Of a DNA stretch of 64,000 nucleotides, positions 9,522 through 21,489 are shown piece after piece (the first letter of the stretch is position 1; every line of letters begins with the position of its first letter). Both the position numbers and the translations under genes were made by a program. The notes beneath the pieces are model-generated. The model had not been told where the DNA came from and searched no databases. It saw nothing but the letters and a program-made list of their open reading frames with translations. Origin of the DNA: Larkinella humicola (GTDB lineage Bacteria > Bacteroidota > Bacteroidia > Cytophagales > Spirosomataceae). The stretch spans positions 372,001-436,000 of the forward strand of contig NZ_VTWS01000002.1 in NCBI RefSeq assembly GCF_008727875.1. Reading direction: 5' to 3'.

Positions 9522-10634
9522 ATGAGTGAACTAAAAGAATTGGGTTTAGGCATCATCGGTTTCGGCGGATTCGGCCTTTTTGCCGCCCAACATTTCCTCC
9601 AAACGCCCAATGTCAAGCTGATCGGCATTGCCGGTTCCCAGCGCGAGGAAGCCACCAAGGCCGCCAACCGCTTCGGAGCCACGCATTTCGACACCATCGA
9701 TGAATTACTGGACCAACCGGATCTGGATATCGTTTACATTGCCACGCCCCCTTTTCTGCACTACGAGCAGTCGATGCTGGCCCTGCGGGCCGGAAAACAC
9801 GTGATCTGCGAAAAACCGCTGGCGATGAATGCCGAACAGGGCCGCGAAATGGTCAGCTACGCCGAGAGCAAAGGCTTGCTGATGGTCACCAACCTGATGC
9901 AACGGTACAATCCAATGTTCGAGCGGGTTAAAAAACTGATTGACAAGAAGATACTCGGTGAATTTCTACACGGTTATTTCGAAAACTACGCGGGTGACGA
10001 AGGGCTTTCGCCCCAGCACTGGTTTTGGGACCGGGAACTCAGTGGCGGAATTTTTATCGAACACGGCGTTCACTTTTTTGACATGTTTGCGGGCTGGCTG
10101 GGCGAAGGCCAGGTGGAAGCCGCTCAGGTGTGCAAACGCGACGGCAGCGACCTCGAAGACCAGGTGAACGCGACCGTTCGCTACGGCGATGCGCTGGTGA
10201 ATTTCTACCACGGTTTTACGCAGGTGGGCCGGATGGACCGGCAGGAAATGCGGCTGCTGTTCGAGCGGGGCGACGTTACCTTGCAGGAATGGGTGCCTAC
10301 GCGGGCAATTATCCGAGGGCTGGTCGACGAAGCCGGGACGCGGGCGCTGATGGATTTATTTCCGGGTTCGGTTTTGGACATTACAGCCAATTATGGTGGC
10401 AAAGACCGGGCGGCCCGGGGACGAAACAAAGACTTCGAAATCGCCCAACAGGTGCAGATCCGCTACGGTTTCGACCACCAGAAAATGCACCTCTACGGGG
10501 AGCTGCTCCGGCAGATGTTCATCGACCAGACGTCGGCCATTCGCTACCCCGAAACCCACCGGAAAATTACCGAACAAAACGGGTTGGTTTCGCTGCTGAC
10601 GGCGGTGGATGCCGATCGGTTGGCGCGTTCCTGA
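9522..10634 (+). CDS. Gfo/Idh/MocA-family oxidoreductase
   Basis: A 370-residue NAD(P)-dependent dehydrogenase-like protein. The N-terminal Rossmann fold (about 8-135) begins GLGIIGFGGFG and contains the family motif HVICEKPLAMN (catalytic-type lysine in EKP). The C-terminal alpha/beta domain holds GIFIEHGVHFFDMFAGWLGE. Members oxidise or reduce sugars, inositols and related compounds; the substrate cannot be read here. There is no signal peptide, so it is cytoplasmic. No functionally related neighbours are visible. Confidence 0.9.
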   Translation: MSELKELGLGIIGFGGFGLFAAQHFLQTPNVKLIGIAGSQREEATKAANRFGATHFDTIDELLDQPDLDIVYIATPPFLHYEQSMLALRAGKHVICEKPLAMNAEQGREMVSYAESKGLLMVTNLMQRYNPMFERVKKLIDKKILGEFLHGYFENYAGDEGLSPQHWFWDRELSGGIFIEHGVHFFDMFAGWLGEGQVEAAQVCKRDGSDLEDQVNATVRYGDALVNFYHGFTQVGRMDRQEMRLLFERGDVTLQEWVPTRAIIRGLVDEAGTRALMDLFPGSVLDITANYGGKDRAARGRNKDFEIAQQVQIRYGFDHQKMHLYGELLRQMFIDQTSAIRYPETHRKITEQNGLVSLLTAVDADRLARS

Positions 10635-10998
10635 TGGTATTCCCAACCCTATTTAACCATCACCAACCATATCCAACCATCACCAATCCCATTCAACACC
10701 AACCGTATTCAATCATCCCCCCCCGGCCTATAAGCCGGGGCTAGTGATGTGAGCCTTTCAGGCTCGTGGGATGTATCATCGTATCGAAACCTGATCCGTA
10801 ACCCCTTGTAAATTATTCGGTTTGCCTTTACCTTTGCGACACTGCTGCATCGTATCATCACATATAGCCAACCTTCCCCGAAAAATCCTACCATAAACCG
10901 GTAGGGCGTTTTCGTATACCCTTTCTTTGGGGTAAATCAGGCTTCTCCTGGTTGCCTGACGGTTTTTTAGTTTCCTTCAATTCCTTCTTTTATTCCTC
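10635..10998. repeat. Intergenic repeat region, no gene
   Basis: This 364-bp stretch holds a low-complexity run of AACCATC/AACCA-like words (about 10650-10720), a GC hairpin CCCCGGC/GCCGGGG (10721-10740), and a second small hairpin GAGCCT/AGGCTC (10751-10765). The words CCTATAAGCCGGGG and GCCTTTCAGGC look like pieces of interspersed intergenic repeats; GCCTGAAAGGC also occurs near 7781-7793. No coding sequence is seen. Confidence 0.6.
10806..10836 (+). promoter_or_regulatory. Bacteroidota promoter for the SnoaL-like lipoprotein gene
   Basis: TTG at 10806-10808 and TACCTTTG at 10829-10836 with a 20-bp spacer match the TTG-N19-TAnnTTTG housekeeping consensus of this phylum. The start codon lies about 160 bp downstream. 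Confidence 0.6.
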
Positions 10999-11832
10999 AT
11001 GAAATCAAACGGTTTCATGGCTGCTCTGCTATACGCAGCGGTTCTCCGGATCGTTTCGTGTTCCAGTGCCATTTCTAAACAGACGCTGATCATGCAAAAT
11101 ACAGATTACAATAAATCCATTATCCGGGATTTCTACCGGCGCACGGTTGCCAACGGCGACCTCGATTATGCCGAACAAATCATCGCCGACGATTACATCC
11201 AACACAGCCTGATGGTAAAACCGGGCAAGGCGGGGCTACTGGAAGCCCTGAAAGCCATGCAGCAAATCCCTAAACCGCCTGCTTCGGCCAAACCGTTCAT
11301 GCGACTCATTGCGGAAGATGAGTATGTAGTGACAAACCTGCGCTTTGAATTTGGCGGGAAGCAAATGGTCGTCGTCGATCTGTTCCGGCTTCGGAGCGGG
11401 CAAGTCATCGAACATTGGGACGCTGTTCAGCAGCAGCCCGAAACGACCCTGAACGGGCATTCGATGATGGACGGAACCGTCGAGATAGAGGCTATTGAAG
11501 CGACCGAAGCGAATAAAAAATTTGTTGAAGTCTTCTGTCAACGCGTTCTGATCGAGCGGAATATCGAAACGCTTTCGGACTATGTTACGTCGGATCTGAT
11601 TCAGCACAAGCCGGAAATCGCCAACGGGCGGGATGGTTTATGGCAGTATTTACATCAAAAAGGCGGAGACTTCGCCATCCATAAAGTCCTTCAGATTATT
11701 GGCGAAGGCCAGTTTGTGGTGGTGCAATCCGAAGGGCAGCTTGATCAAAAACCGGTTACATTCTATGACGTTTTCCGGTTGATCCAGGGAAAAATTGTGG
11801 AGCAGTGGGGCGTTCAGCAGCTAATGCCCTAA
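10999..11832 (+). CDS. Tandem SnoaL-like (NTF2-fold) lipoprotein
   Basis: The 277-residue protein contains two consecutive SnoaL-like domains: about 35-150 (NKSIIRDFYRRTVANGDLDYAEQIIADDYIQH) and 165-277 (NKKFVEVFCQRVLIERNIETLSDYVTSDLIQH). Each has the helix-helix-strand pattern and the D-x-IQH feature of this NTF2-like family. The N-terminus (VLRIVSC, Cys21) looks like a lipoprotein signal. A start at ATG 11092 would give a cytoplasmic form of only the two domains. Family members are small-molecule cyclases/isomerases or have unknown roles; no activity is assigned. Confidence 0.78.
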   Translation: MKSNGFMAALLYAAVLRIVSCSSAISKQTLIMQNTDYNKSIIRDFYRRTVANGDLDYAEQIIADDYIQHSLMVKPGKAGLLEALKAMQQIPKPPASAKPFMRLIAEDEYVVTNLRFEFGGKQMVVVDLFRLRSGQVIEHWDAVQQQPETTLNGHSMMDGTVEIEAIEATEANKKFVEVFCQRVLIERNIETLSDYVTSDLIQHKPEIANGRDGLWQYLHQKGGDFAIHKVLQIIGEGQFVVVQSEGQLDQKPVTFYDVFRLIQGKIVEQWGVQQLMP

Positions 11833-11850
11833 TAGCATCCCCGGTTTTAA

Positions 11851-11893
11851 GTTACAGAATGAGTCATCCTTCCTGGATGACTCATTCTGTAAC
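11851..11893. terminator. Perfect 19-bp hairpin between convergent genes
   Basis: Arms 11851-11869 and 11875-11893 are perfectly complementary with a 5-nt loop (TTCCT). It separates the SnoaL-like gene (+) from copA (-). Its geometry (19-bp stem, 5-nt loop) is the same as that at 4194-4236, with unrelated sequence. Confidence 0.75.
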
Positions 11894-11898
11894 CGTCT

Positions 11899-14156
<2,258 letters not shown>

Positions 14157-14160
<4 letters not shown>

Positions 14161-14360
14161 ACGGGTTCGGCTTTATAACCGGCTTCTATCAGGGCTTCTT
14201 TCACCTGATCGACCGTGGCACCTTCCACCGTCAGCAGTTTGTCCGGGTTCTGGGTATCGACCTGCCAGTGTGTTTCGCCGACGGCTTTGTTCAAAAAGGG
14301 GGTTACGGTGGCTACGCAGCCTGCACACTTGATATTGGTTTTGAATTGAATCGTTTTCAT
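14157..14360 (-). CDS. Heavy-metal-associated domain copper chaperone
   Basis: A 67-residue single HMA domain ([24 protein letters not shown]) with the metal-binding C-A-G-C pair at about residues 12-15 and the ferredoxin-like HMA pattern. It would carry copper to CopA, with which it is translationally coupled. The frame extends to 14390, but MKTIQFK at 14360 is the natural start of the fold. Confidence 0.9.
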
Positions 14361-14387
14361 GCTCTTGTTTTTTGTGATTTGACACTG

Positions 14388-14415
14388 CAAAGATCAGTAT
14401 TAGAACAAGAGCCAA
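14388..14415 (-). promoter_or_regulatory. Candidate promoter of the copper chaperone-copA operon
   Basis: On the minus strand TTG (14413-14415) and GATCTTTG (14388-14395) are 17 bp apart, one base from the TAnnTTTG consensus. A 9-bp inverted repeat GCTCTTGTT (14361-14369) / AACAAGAGC (14404-14412) flanks the -7 element and could be an operator. Confidence 0.5.
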
Positions 14416-14481
14416 TGGTACAGAATTCCGGTTGGTTCGTATAGAATTGTGTTACATAGCCAGGAATAACGGAATGGTCTC

Positions 14482-14913
14482 TTAATATTCGGCCAAACGG
14501 GGCAGTTCTACCGTCCGTAACCAATACCGCAAGGTGGTTTGCAACTGTTCCTGCCAGTCTTCAAACAAAACCGGCTTGGTGTGAAACGCCCGCGCGCCGA
14601 GCCGGTAGGCCTGGCTGATGTCTTCGGGCCGCGACGATCCTGACCACATCACGACGGGAATCTGCTGGTAGTTTTCGTTGGCTTTCAGTTGCCGGAGGGT
14701 TTTCAGTCCGTCCAGAACCGGCATGAAAAAATCCAGCATGATCAGCGACGGATATTCTTCCGGAAGAATGCTCTGAAGATGCGTCAACAGGGCCGCACCG
14801 TGCAAAAACCGGCGGATTTTCAGATCCGGCTGTATTTCATGAATCGCCCGATCAATGTAACTAAAATCGGTTTGATCGTCTTCCACAACGTAAAAAGTGA
14901 TACTCGTTTCCAT
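14482..14913 (-). CDS. Single-domain response regulator
   Basis: A 143-residue stand-alone receiver domain. The acidic pocket is at the N-terminus (VVEDDQTD), the phospho-acceptor Asp is in LIMLDFFMPVLDG, and a lysine follows in HTKPV. There is no output domain, so it should act as a phosphotransfer shuttle or by protein contact. It lies at the downstream end of the two-component gene cluster at 14.5-21.2 kb on the same strand, suggesting it works with those kinases. Confidence 0.9.
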   Translation of the reverse strand: METSITFYVVEDDQTDFSYIDRAIHEIQPDLKIRRFLHGAALLTHLQSILPEEYPSLIMLDFFMPVLDGLKTLRQLKANENYQQIPVVMWSGSSRPEDISQAYRLGARAFHTKPVLFEDWQEQLQTTLRYWLRTVELPRLAEY

Positions 14914-15040
14914 AGCGTTTTTGCCCTTCTAGATAATAGAAATTAGACCAGAGACAAAAGACTTTACAATCAGGCATTGAGAAATTTGTTTTCACTCCGG
15001 CCCCTCTTTGTGCCTGTGTCGCTTGTCTTTTGTCTTCTGC

Positions 15041-16153
15041 TTACTTCATCCAATCAAAATAAAATGTACTTCCTTTGCCCAATTCCGATTCCACCCACAC
15101 CTTGCCCCCCTGCTCTTCGACCAGCATTTTCAGGATAAACAACCCGACGCCGGTGCTGCTTTCGGCCTGGGCCACGTTGGAGGTGGTGCGAAATAACTTA
15201 AAGATCGCTTCGTGTTCATCCGGTGCAATTCCCGGGCCATTGTCTTTGACGTAAAATTCGATGGAGCGGCCCCGGTCGTGGCACCCGATTTCAATGTGAC
15301 CAACGGGCTTGTCATTGTATTTGATCGCATTGCTGATCAGGTTTTGAAAGATCTGATGCAGCTTGATTTTTTTGGTAGTCATAACGGGCAATCGCCCGAT
15401 GATCTCGATGGAAATGTGCCGGGGCGGAAAAATCAGCAGGGCAATCTGATCGACCAGCTCGTGAACATCCACGGCTTCAACGGTTTGCTGCGCTACATTT
15501 TTCCGCGAATACTCCAGCAGGGAATTGATCATGTCGGACAGGTGAAAAGCCGCCGATTTCGCGTGGCCCACATATTCCTGAATTTCTTCGCGCGGAACCA
15601 CCTCTTCCTCATTTTTCATTTCGAGCAACGACAGGGCCGCAATCATGCCCACCAGGGGCGACTTCAAATCGTGCGCGACGATGTAGACAAATTTCTCCAG
15701 TTGCTTGTTTATTTTCTCAAGCTGGAGCGCGGTCTGCTTTAGTTCCTGCTGGTAGTGATACAATTGCTCGAACACATTCACTTTCGCTTTGGTCACATTG
15801 ACGTCCAGCGGTTTTTGCAGATAATCCACCGCCCCTTCGTCAAACCCTTTCAGAATATACTGCTCCTCTTTGTTGATGGCGGTAACGAAAATGATGGAAA
15901 TGTCCCTGGTTTTCGGGTTGGATTTCAGAATCCGGGCCACTTCAAAACCGTCCATTTCGGGCATTTGAACATCCAGCATGACCAGACCAATCCGGTCGTT
16001 TTTCAAGGCATACCGCAACGCTTCGTTGCCCGACGTGGCCTTGATGAACGTTCGCTGGTCGTTCGCCAGCATTTCTTCGAGCACAAGCAAGTTCTCCTCG
16101 CGGTCGTCGACCAGCATGATCGTCATATCCGGAGAGTGGTTCGCTGTTACCAT
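15041..16153 (-). CDS. REC-histidine kinase hybrid (receiver at N-terminus)
   Basis: A 370-residue cytoplasmic protein. Residues 10-125 form a receiver domain (D61 in LVMLDVQMPEMDG; K in LQKPLD), a short coiled coil follows (about 127-155), then a HisKA domain with H161 in IVAHDLKSPL and a HATPase_c domain with DNGPGIAPDE and GVGLFI motifs. Input is therefore a phosphorelay signal rather than a sensed ligand. It ends 11 bp before cheB on the same strand, so cotranscription with the cheB gene is likely. Confidence 0.92.
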   Translation of the reverse strand: MVTANHSPDMTIMLVDDREENLLVLEEMLANDQRTFIKATSGNEALRYALKNDRIGLVMLDVQMPEMDGFEVARILKSNPKTRDISIIFVTAINKEEQYILKGFDEGAVDYLQKPLDVNVTKAKVNVFEQLYHYQQELKQTALQLEKINKQLEKFVYIVAHDLKSPLVGMIAALSLLEMKNEEEVVPREEIQEYVGHAKSAAFHLSDMINSLLEYSRKNVAQQTVEAVDVHELVDQIALLIFPPRHISIEIIGRLPVMTTKKIKLHQIFQNLISNAIKYNDKPVGHIEIGCHDRGRSIEFYVKDNGPGIAPDEHEAIFKLFRTTSNVAQAESSTGVGLFILKMLVEEQGGKVWVESELGKGSTFYFDWMK

Positions 16154-16164
16154 TCGTTTTTCAG

Positions 16165-16734
16165 TTAATCGTTGAGTGTGTGTAAAAAAGATGCAATGTG
16201 TTCGGGTGCCAAAACGACGGCATTCTGATTCCGGTCAATGGCGGCCTGGGGCATCACGGGATACTCGGCTGTGGCCGGGTCCTGAACGATGGCCGTCCCG
16301 CCCTGTCGAACGATGGCCAGCAACCCATCGGCACCGTCCTGGTTGGCTCCACTCAGCAGAATCGCCACCGCGCTTCCGGCGTAGGCCATCGCAATGCTTT
16401 CAAACGTGACGTCAATCGACGGTCGGCTGTAATGAACCGGCTCGGAATAATCCAGACTGATCGTCCGGTCGGCTTCAATCAGCAAATGATAGTTCTGCGG
16501 AGCCAGATAGACGCGGTGCGCCAGAATAGCCTCCTTGTCGTCGGGTTCACCAATCACAAGCCCCCGGCCTTTGCTGGTCAGGATGGTGTCCATGCTGCTG
16601 GTAACGTTCTTCAGCCGGTGCAAAACCACGAAAACCGCAAACGGAAAGTTCGCCGGCAGGGCCTGCAACAAAGCCGTCACGACCGGTATACTACCCGCCG
16701 AACCGCCAATCGCCACCACTTTACATCCGGTCAT
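16165..16734 (-). CDS. cheB: CheB-type methylesterase domain protein
   Basis: A 189-residue stand-alone CheB C-terminal (methylesterase) domain: the catalytic triad is visible as S12 (GGSAGS), H39 (VLHR) and D132 (NQDGADG). The regulatory receiver domain of chemotaxis CheB is absent. No methyl-accepting chemoreceptor, CheA or CheW is nearby, so the substrate may be a sensor kinase such as the adjacent 1159-residue hybrid kinase (inference). Confidence 0.92.
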   Translation of the reverse strand: MTGCKVVAIGGSAGSIPVVTALLQALPANFPFAVFVVLHRLKNVTSSMDTILTSKGRGLVIGEPDDKEAILAHRVYLAPQNYHLLIEADRTISLDYSEPVHYSRPSIDVTFESIAMAYAGSAVAILLSGANQDGADGLLAIVRQGGTAIVQDPATAEYPVMPQAAIDRNQNAVVLAPEHIASFLHTLND

Positions 16735-16755
16735 CGTTTTTCAGTTTAAGGTTTT

Positions 16756-16845
16756 CGGTATACGGTTTTCGGTGCGGTTCCCCGCCGAGACTGACGCATT
16801 CGAAGCCGCACGCGCCAGCGACCGAAAACTGTAAACCGTATACCG
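16756..16845. repeat. Imperfect inverted repeat between cheB and cheR
   Basis: CGGTATACGGTTTTCGGT...GCGG (16756-16777) is mirrored, with two short insertions, by 16806-16845. It is built of recurring ACCGTA/AAACCG words and lies in the 116-bp gap between cheR and cheB. Confidence 0.55.
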
Positions 16846-16850
16846 ACCAT

Positions 16851-17678
16851 TTATAACTTACTCCGGTAAATCCGAACTGCCGGACTCACGACATCGAACT
16901 GGTCCCGGGCTTCCGAAAACAGCAGCGATTCTTTCATGCCCAGCGCCAGATACCCCAGCGGAGCCAGGCTGTTGCTGAACAATGTCATGACCCGGTTTTG
17001 CAACTCCCGGTTGAAATAGATCAGTACATTCCGGCAACAAACCAGTTGAAACTCATTGAAAACCTGATCAGTTGCCAGATTATGGGTCGCAAATACGATG
17101 TTCTTCCGGTATTCCTTGTGAATAATCGCGTTCTCGTACCGGGCTGTATAATACGACGAAAAATCGTTCGTTCCGCCCGACTGAATGTAGTTGGACGTAT
17201 ACTCTTTCATGTTCTGCAACGGCACGATGCCCTGCCGCGCCCGCTCCAGATTGGCCGGATTCAGGTCGGTGGCATACAGGCGAGCCCGGTTGAGTAAACC
17301 CGCTTCGTGCAACAGGATCGCCATCGAAAATACCTCCTCGCCGGTTGAGCAGCCCGCATGCCAGATTTTCAGGATCGGATACGACGCCAGTTTCGGCAAC
17401 ACGGTATTCCTCAATTCTTTGTAAAACGCCGGATCGCGAAACATCTCCGTGACATTCACCGTCAGCGACTCGATAAACCAGGCAAAAAACCGGTCATCGT
17501 TCGTCAGTTGGTACTTCAGCTCGTAGGCCGTCAGACAGCCCGCTTTCTGCATACACCGGATGACGCGACGCTGGAGCGACGCCCGGGCGTAGTCGCCAAA
17601 ATCGTAGCCATACTGCCGCCGAACCAGGTGAACGACCTCCTCCAGATCCTCCGCTGAAATGTGAATCGGCGCGGTCAT
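16851..17678 (-). CDS. cheR: CheR-type protein-glutamate methyltransferase
   Basis: A 275-residue CheR: N-terminal helical domain (about 1-75) then a SAM-dependent methyltransferase domain with IWHAGCSTGEEVFSMAI (SAM-binding motif), YATDLNPANLERARQG, and FQLVCCRNVLIYFNRELQ, all characteristic of CheR. It methylates glutamates in signalling proteins. Its start overlaps the stop of the upstream hybrid kinase gene by 4 bp, so kinase and methyltransferase are coupled. Confidence 0.95.
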   Translation of the reverse strand: MTAPIHISAEDLEEVVHLVRRQYGYDFGDYARASLQRRVIRCMQKAGCLTAYELKYQLTNDDRFFAWFIESLTVNVTEMFRDPAFYKELRNTVLPKLASYPILKIWHAGCSTGEEVFSMAILLHEAGLLNRARLYATDLNPANLERARQGIVPLQNMKEYTSNYIQSGGTNDFSSYYTARYENAIIHKEYRKNIVFATHNLATDQVFNEFQLVCCRNVLIYFNRELQNRVMTLFSNSLAPLGYLALGMKESLLFSEARDQFDVVSPAVRIYRSKL

Positions 17679-20600
17679 GCTTTAACGGATAACCAGACGC
17701 GCATCAACGAAAATAACCGGCCGCTGTCGATCGGTTTGGTAATGTAATCCGACGCCCCCGCTTCGATGGTTTTTTCGCGGTCGCCGGGCATGGCCTTGGC
17801 CGTCAGCGCAATTACCGGCAAATGCAGCAGTTTCAAATCCGAGCGAATCCGGCGGGTGGCTTCATACCCGTCCATTTCGGGCATCATGATGTCCATCAGC
17901 ACAATGTCGGTATCCGGGTGTTGCTGCAATACTTCCAGCGCTTCCCGGCCGTCGACGGCGGTCAGAACATTCATTTGCTGGTCTTCCAGCAAGGTACTCA
18001 GTGCAAAAACGTTCCGCATGTCGTCGTCCACCAGCAACACTTTTTTCCCCTGCAGGCTCTGGTCGTTGATTAAGGTCAGCGGTTTGGGCAACTCCTTCTT
18101 CTCGACTTCCTGCACTTTATACAGAAAGAGTTCCAGTTCGTCCATCAGCCGGTCGATGGCCTGCGACGACTCCCGAATCACAACGTCGGACAGTTTTTTG
18201 AGCTGCCATTCGTCCGCCGGTTTCAAATCCTTGTCCATGTAAATGATCACCGGCAGCGATTCCATCGGCATGGCTTGCCGCAGGTCTTTTAATTGCCGGA
18301 CACCTTTTTCCAGATCGCCCCCCATGTCGACAATCAGGCAGTCATACGGTTCTTTCCGCAGTTTTTTCAGGGCTTCCGCATTGGTGGCGACGTATTCGCA
18401 TTCCAGATCAAACTTCCGCTGTCCGATAAATTGCCGCAGCGAATCGTCGTTGAGGTAGTTGCCCGACAACACCAGCACCTTCTTGATCTGACCCTGCAAG
18501 TGGTCGCTGATCCGCTCGAATGCCTTTTCCAGATCGTCTTTTTCGACCGGTTTCCGGATGTACGCCAGCGCACTCCCGATGCCCAGTTTCGGCTCGTCGG
18601 CCGCCGACATCACGTGCACCGGAATGGATTTCAGGCTCTCGTCGTTTTTCAGCCAGTTGATAACGCTCCAGCCATCCACCACCGGCAGTTGCATGTCCAG
18701 AATAATGGCCGACGGTTTGTATTTTCGGGCGTAATAAATCCCCTCATCGCCCCGCAGAGCCACAATCGTTTTGTACTTTTTGCTGCGGGCAAAATCCTGC
18801 ACAACCCCGGCAAAAATGGGGTCGTCTTCCACAATCAGCATCACTTTATCGCCTTTTTCCAGCGTATTCCGGTCGTCTTTCAACGTGTTCTGTTCAACAA
18901 TTCCGTTTTGCAAACGCGGTAACGCTCCGTTCAAAGGCGTCGAAGGTGCGCTTTCTTTTTTCGGTTCGGGGGCAACGGGGCTGGGTTGATCGCCGGTTTG
19001 TGCTTCGGTCAGCGGCAAATAAACCGTGAATGTGCTCCCTTGCCCTTCTTCGCTTTGCAGCCGCATTTCGCCACCGAGCCGCTTCACCAGTTCTTTGCTG
19101 ATGGAAAGTCCGAGACCCGTGCCGCCATACTTGCGGCTGGTCGAACCGTCGGCCTGCTGAAACGCTTCAAAAATAACCTGCTGCTTGTCCGGCGAAATGC
19201 CGATGCCGGTGTCTTTAACGGCAATGACCAACCATCGGTCGGCTTTCAGGAGGGGTTCGTTGGCAAAACCGTCCATCGGACGTCTGGTGTTGAACGACAA
19301 CGTGACCACTCCGCGTTGGGGTGTAAACTTAAAGGCGTTGGACAACAGGTTTTTAATAACCTGCTCCAGTCGCTGTTTGGCAATAAACAAGACCGGTGGC
19401 ACCGACTCGTCGACTTCGGTGATGAGGGTAACGCCTTTCTGCTCCGCCACCACGCTAAACAACTGCTCCTGATCGTAGACCATGCCACTGACCGTCGCGT
19501 TTTCGGCCACCATGTCAATTTTTCCGGCTTCAATCTTGGACAAATCCAGAATATCGTTGATCAGATTGAGCAGATCCGAACCCGATTTGTGAATGACATT
19601 GGCGTACTCGACCTGTTTGCCGGTCAAATTACTGGCCTTATTCTCAGACAGCATTTTGGCCAGAATCAGGACGCTGTTCAGCGGAGTCCGCAGTTCGTGC
19701 GACATATTGGCCAGAAATTCCGACTTGTAGCGACCGGTTTCTTCCAGCTCACGCGCCTTCAGGGCGAGCGTCTGCCGACCCACTTCCACAGCCTCATTTT
19801 TCTCTTCCAGTTCGGCGTTGATCTGCCGCAATTCTTCCTCCTGCACCTTCAGTTCTTCTTCCGATGCCTGCAAAATTTCGGCCTGCCGCGTCAGTTCTTC
19901 GTTCGATTGCCGGAGTTCTTCCTGCTGGTTTTCCAGAATTTCTTTCTGCTCCTGCACCTGTTCCAGCAAGCGGTTTACCCTTCGGCGGGCATCGGCTGCG
20001 TTCAGCGCAATGGCAATGTTGTTGGCAACGGATTTCAGCAAATCGAGTTGCGTGGGGGTCAGCGGCTGGAACGTCGCCAGTTCGATCACGCCTTTCAGTT
20101 CTTTTTTGTACCAGAGCGGTACACAGATCACCTGCCCCGGAACAGCTTTGCCGCTGCCCGACTGAATGGCCCAATAATCGGCTGGAACGTGGCTGGTCAC
20201 CACCACATCAGACTCTGTTGCCGACTGCCCCACCAGGCCTTCCCCAATCGCATAATACCGGGTTGCGTGGGCCGACAGCGCAACCGATGCGTTCAGTTCC
20301 AGGTGTTGTTTTTCGTCGTCGTAGCAGTAAAAACCGCCCGCCTGAACGTCGAGGTACCGCGTCAGATTTCGCAGGACTTCCTGCGCCAGCGACTCCGATT
20401 CGCCCACTTCCTGAACCGAATCGTTTACCACCGTCATCCCGGTCAGCAGCCAGTTTTTTTCCATGCTGACCTGGTTGAGCTGTTCGACTTCTTCCAGATT
20501 CTGAACCAGCCGGGCTTCCGCTTTCTGGCGCTTATTCATCTCATACCAAAACAGATAAGAAACGACAACTCCCAGAATAAACAGAATAACCGCCCCAACA

Positions 20601-21154
20601 CTGAAGACATAAATAGCCGTTATTACGGCTTTATCGCTTTCTTTTTCGCGGTTCGTCAGGAGCAATTCCTCCGCCCGAATCATCTCGTCCAGTGCTCTCC
20701 GGACCTGGTCCATGCGTTCTTTTTCGCCGTCGGTTACGCGGACAATATCGGCTCTTGTATAGCGCGCAGCATCATCGCCCAATCCTTTCCAGTATTGTAA
20801 TAATTCCCGGATATGCCTTTCGGCTTCCACCACCCGCTCCGTCTGTTCAGGACTGTCGACCACCAGCTTTCGAATCGCGTCAGCCGATCCCTCGATTTTC
20901 CCGACGGCCTCGTAATACGGTTTTAGGAACCGCTTTTCGTTCGTGCCCCGGAAGCCCCGCCGACCGGTTTCCATGTCAACCAGCAACTGTTCCGTAATGG
21001 CAATACTTTTCAGAACCTGATAGCTGTGCCGAACCCACTGGGCTTCTTCAAACTGACTTCGAATGGTGCGGAAGGCGATGACACCCAGCACGACAAAGAG
21101 AAAAAGGGCCAGAACAATCCCGATATACAACCGGTTGGTCGACGATAATTTCAT
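17675..21154 (-). CDS. CHASE3-GAF hybrid histidine kinase with three receiver modules
   Basis: A 1159-residue membrane kinase: TM helix (about 8-30), CHASE3 periplasmic domain to about 180 ([19 protein letters not shown]), second TM (about 180-205), GAF domain (about 255-395), long coiled coil of Glu/Leu-rich heptads (395-475), HisKA with H486 in [11 protein letters not shown], HATPase_c ([24 protein letters not shown]), receiver 1 with D820 ([12 protein letters not shown]), a degenerate receiver-like module (about 880-1010, [12 protein letters not shown]) and receiver 3 with D1088 ([11 protein letters not shown]). The architecture is typical of large Bacteroidota phosphorelay kinases. It is coupled to cheR by a 4-bp overlap. 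Confidence 0.93.
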   Translation of the reverse strand: MKLSSTNRLYIGIVLALFLFVVLGVIAFRTIRSQFEEAQWVRHSYQVLKSIAITEQLLVDMETGRRGFRGTNEKRFLKPYYEAVGKIEGSADAIRKLVVDSPEQTERVVEAERHIRELLQYWKGLGDDAARYTRADIVRVTDGEKERMDQVRRALDEMIRAEELLLTNREKESDKAVITAIYVFSVGAVILFILGVVVSYLFWYEMNKRQKAEARLVQNLEEVEQLNQVSMEKNWLLTGMTVVNDSVQEVGESESLAQEVLRNLTRYLDVQAGGFYCYDDEKQHLELNASVALSAHATRYYAIGEGLVGQSATESDVVVTSHVPADYWAIQSGSGKAVPGQVICVPLWYKKELKGVIELATFQPLTPTQLDLLKSVANNIAIALNAADARRRVNRLLEQVQEQKEILENQQEELRQSNEELTRQAEILQASEEELKVQEEELRQINAELEEKNEAVEVGRQTLALKARELEETGRYKSEFLANMSHELRTPLNSVLILAKMLSENKASNLTGKQVEYANVIHKSGSDLLNLINDILDLSKIEAGKIDMVAENATVSGMVYDQEQLFSVVAEQKGVTLITEVDESVPPVLFIAKQRLEQVIKNLLSNAFKFTPQRGVVTLSFNTRRPMDGFANEPLLKADRWLVIAVKDTGIGISPDKQQVIFEAFQQADGSTSRKYGGTGLGLSISKELVKRLGGEMRLQSEEGQGSTFTVYLPLTEAQTGDQPSPVAPEPKKESAPSTPLNGALPRLQNGIVEQNTLKDDRNTLEKGDKVMLIVEDDPIFAGVVQDFARSKKYKTIVALRGDEGIYYARKYKPSAIILDMQLPVVDGWSVINWLKNDESLKSIPVHVMSAADEPKLGIGSALAYIRKPVEKDDLEKAFERISDHLQGQIKKVLVLSGNYLNDDSLRQFIGQRKFDLECEYVATNAEALKKLRKEPYDCLIVDMGGDLEKGVRQLKDLRQAMPMESLPVIIYMDKDLKPADEWQLKKLSDVVIRESSQAIDRLMDELELFLYKVQEVEKKELPKPLTLINDQSLQGKKVLLVDDDMRNVFALSTLLEDQQMNVLTAVDGREALEVLQQHPDTDIVLMDIMMPEMDGYEATRRIRSDLKLLHLPVIALTAKAMPGDREKTIEAGASDYITKPIDSGRLFSLMRVWLSVKA

Positions 21155-21489
21155 AGAGTTGAAGCGTCAAAACGGCGGGCAACAGAGGCAGAATGTGCGC
21201 GAAGTATTTTCACAAAATGAGTGGCAAACGCGAGATGTAACAATCCCGGCTCATCAGTCACACGATCCAGTTGGCATACGATTAAATCCGATTGTACAGC
21301 CATTTAATAAATTACGGAAAGGCAAAAATCGTACCGCTATTGTTACTACATTTACAAAACTGTAGATTTCATACCATTCCCTAAAGCTAGTAAGGAATTC
21401 AGTTTGTCAGACAAAGAATCATTAAAAAATATCAGACTATTGTTCCTGAAACTAGTGTTGTGTATTTTGCCGGTATCCCGATTTCGAAT
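21155..21489. other. Divergent regulatory gap between phosphorelay genes
   Basis: This 335-bp stretch separates the divergent hybrid kinase (-) and REC-HPt (+) genes. It is AT-rich toward the REC-HPt side. A TTG (21440-21442) 20 bp before TATTTTGC is a weak promoter candidate for the plus-strand gene. No coding sequence or RNA gene is recognised. Confidence 0.4.

Noticed and set aside
18986-20800. 604-codon open frame on the plus strand inside the hybrid kinase gene.
   Set aside because: It is the antisense shadow of a GC-rich gene whose minus-strand frame shows complete CHASE3, GAF, HisKA, HATPase and REC motifs.
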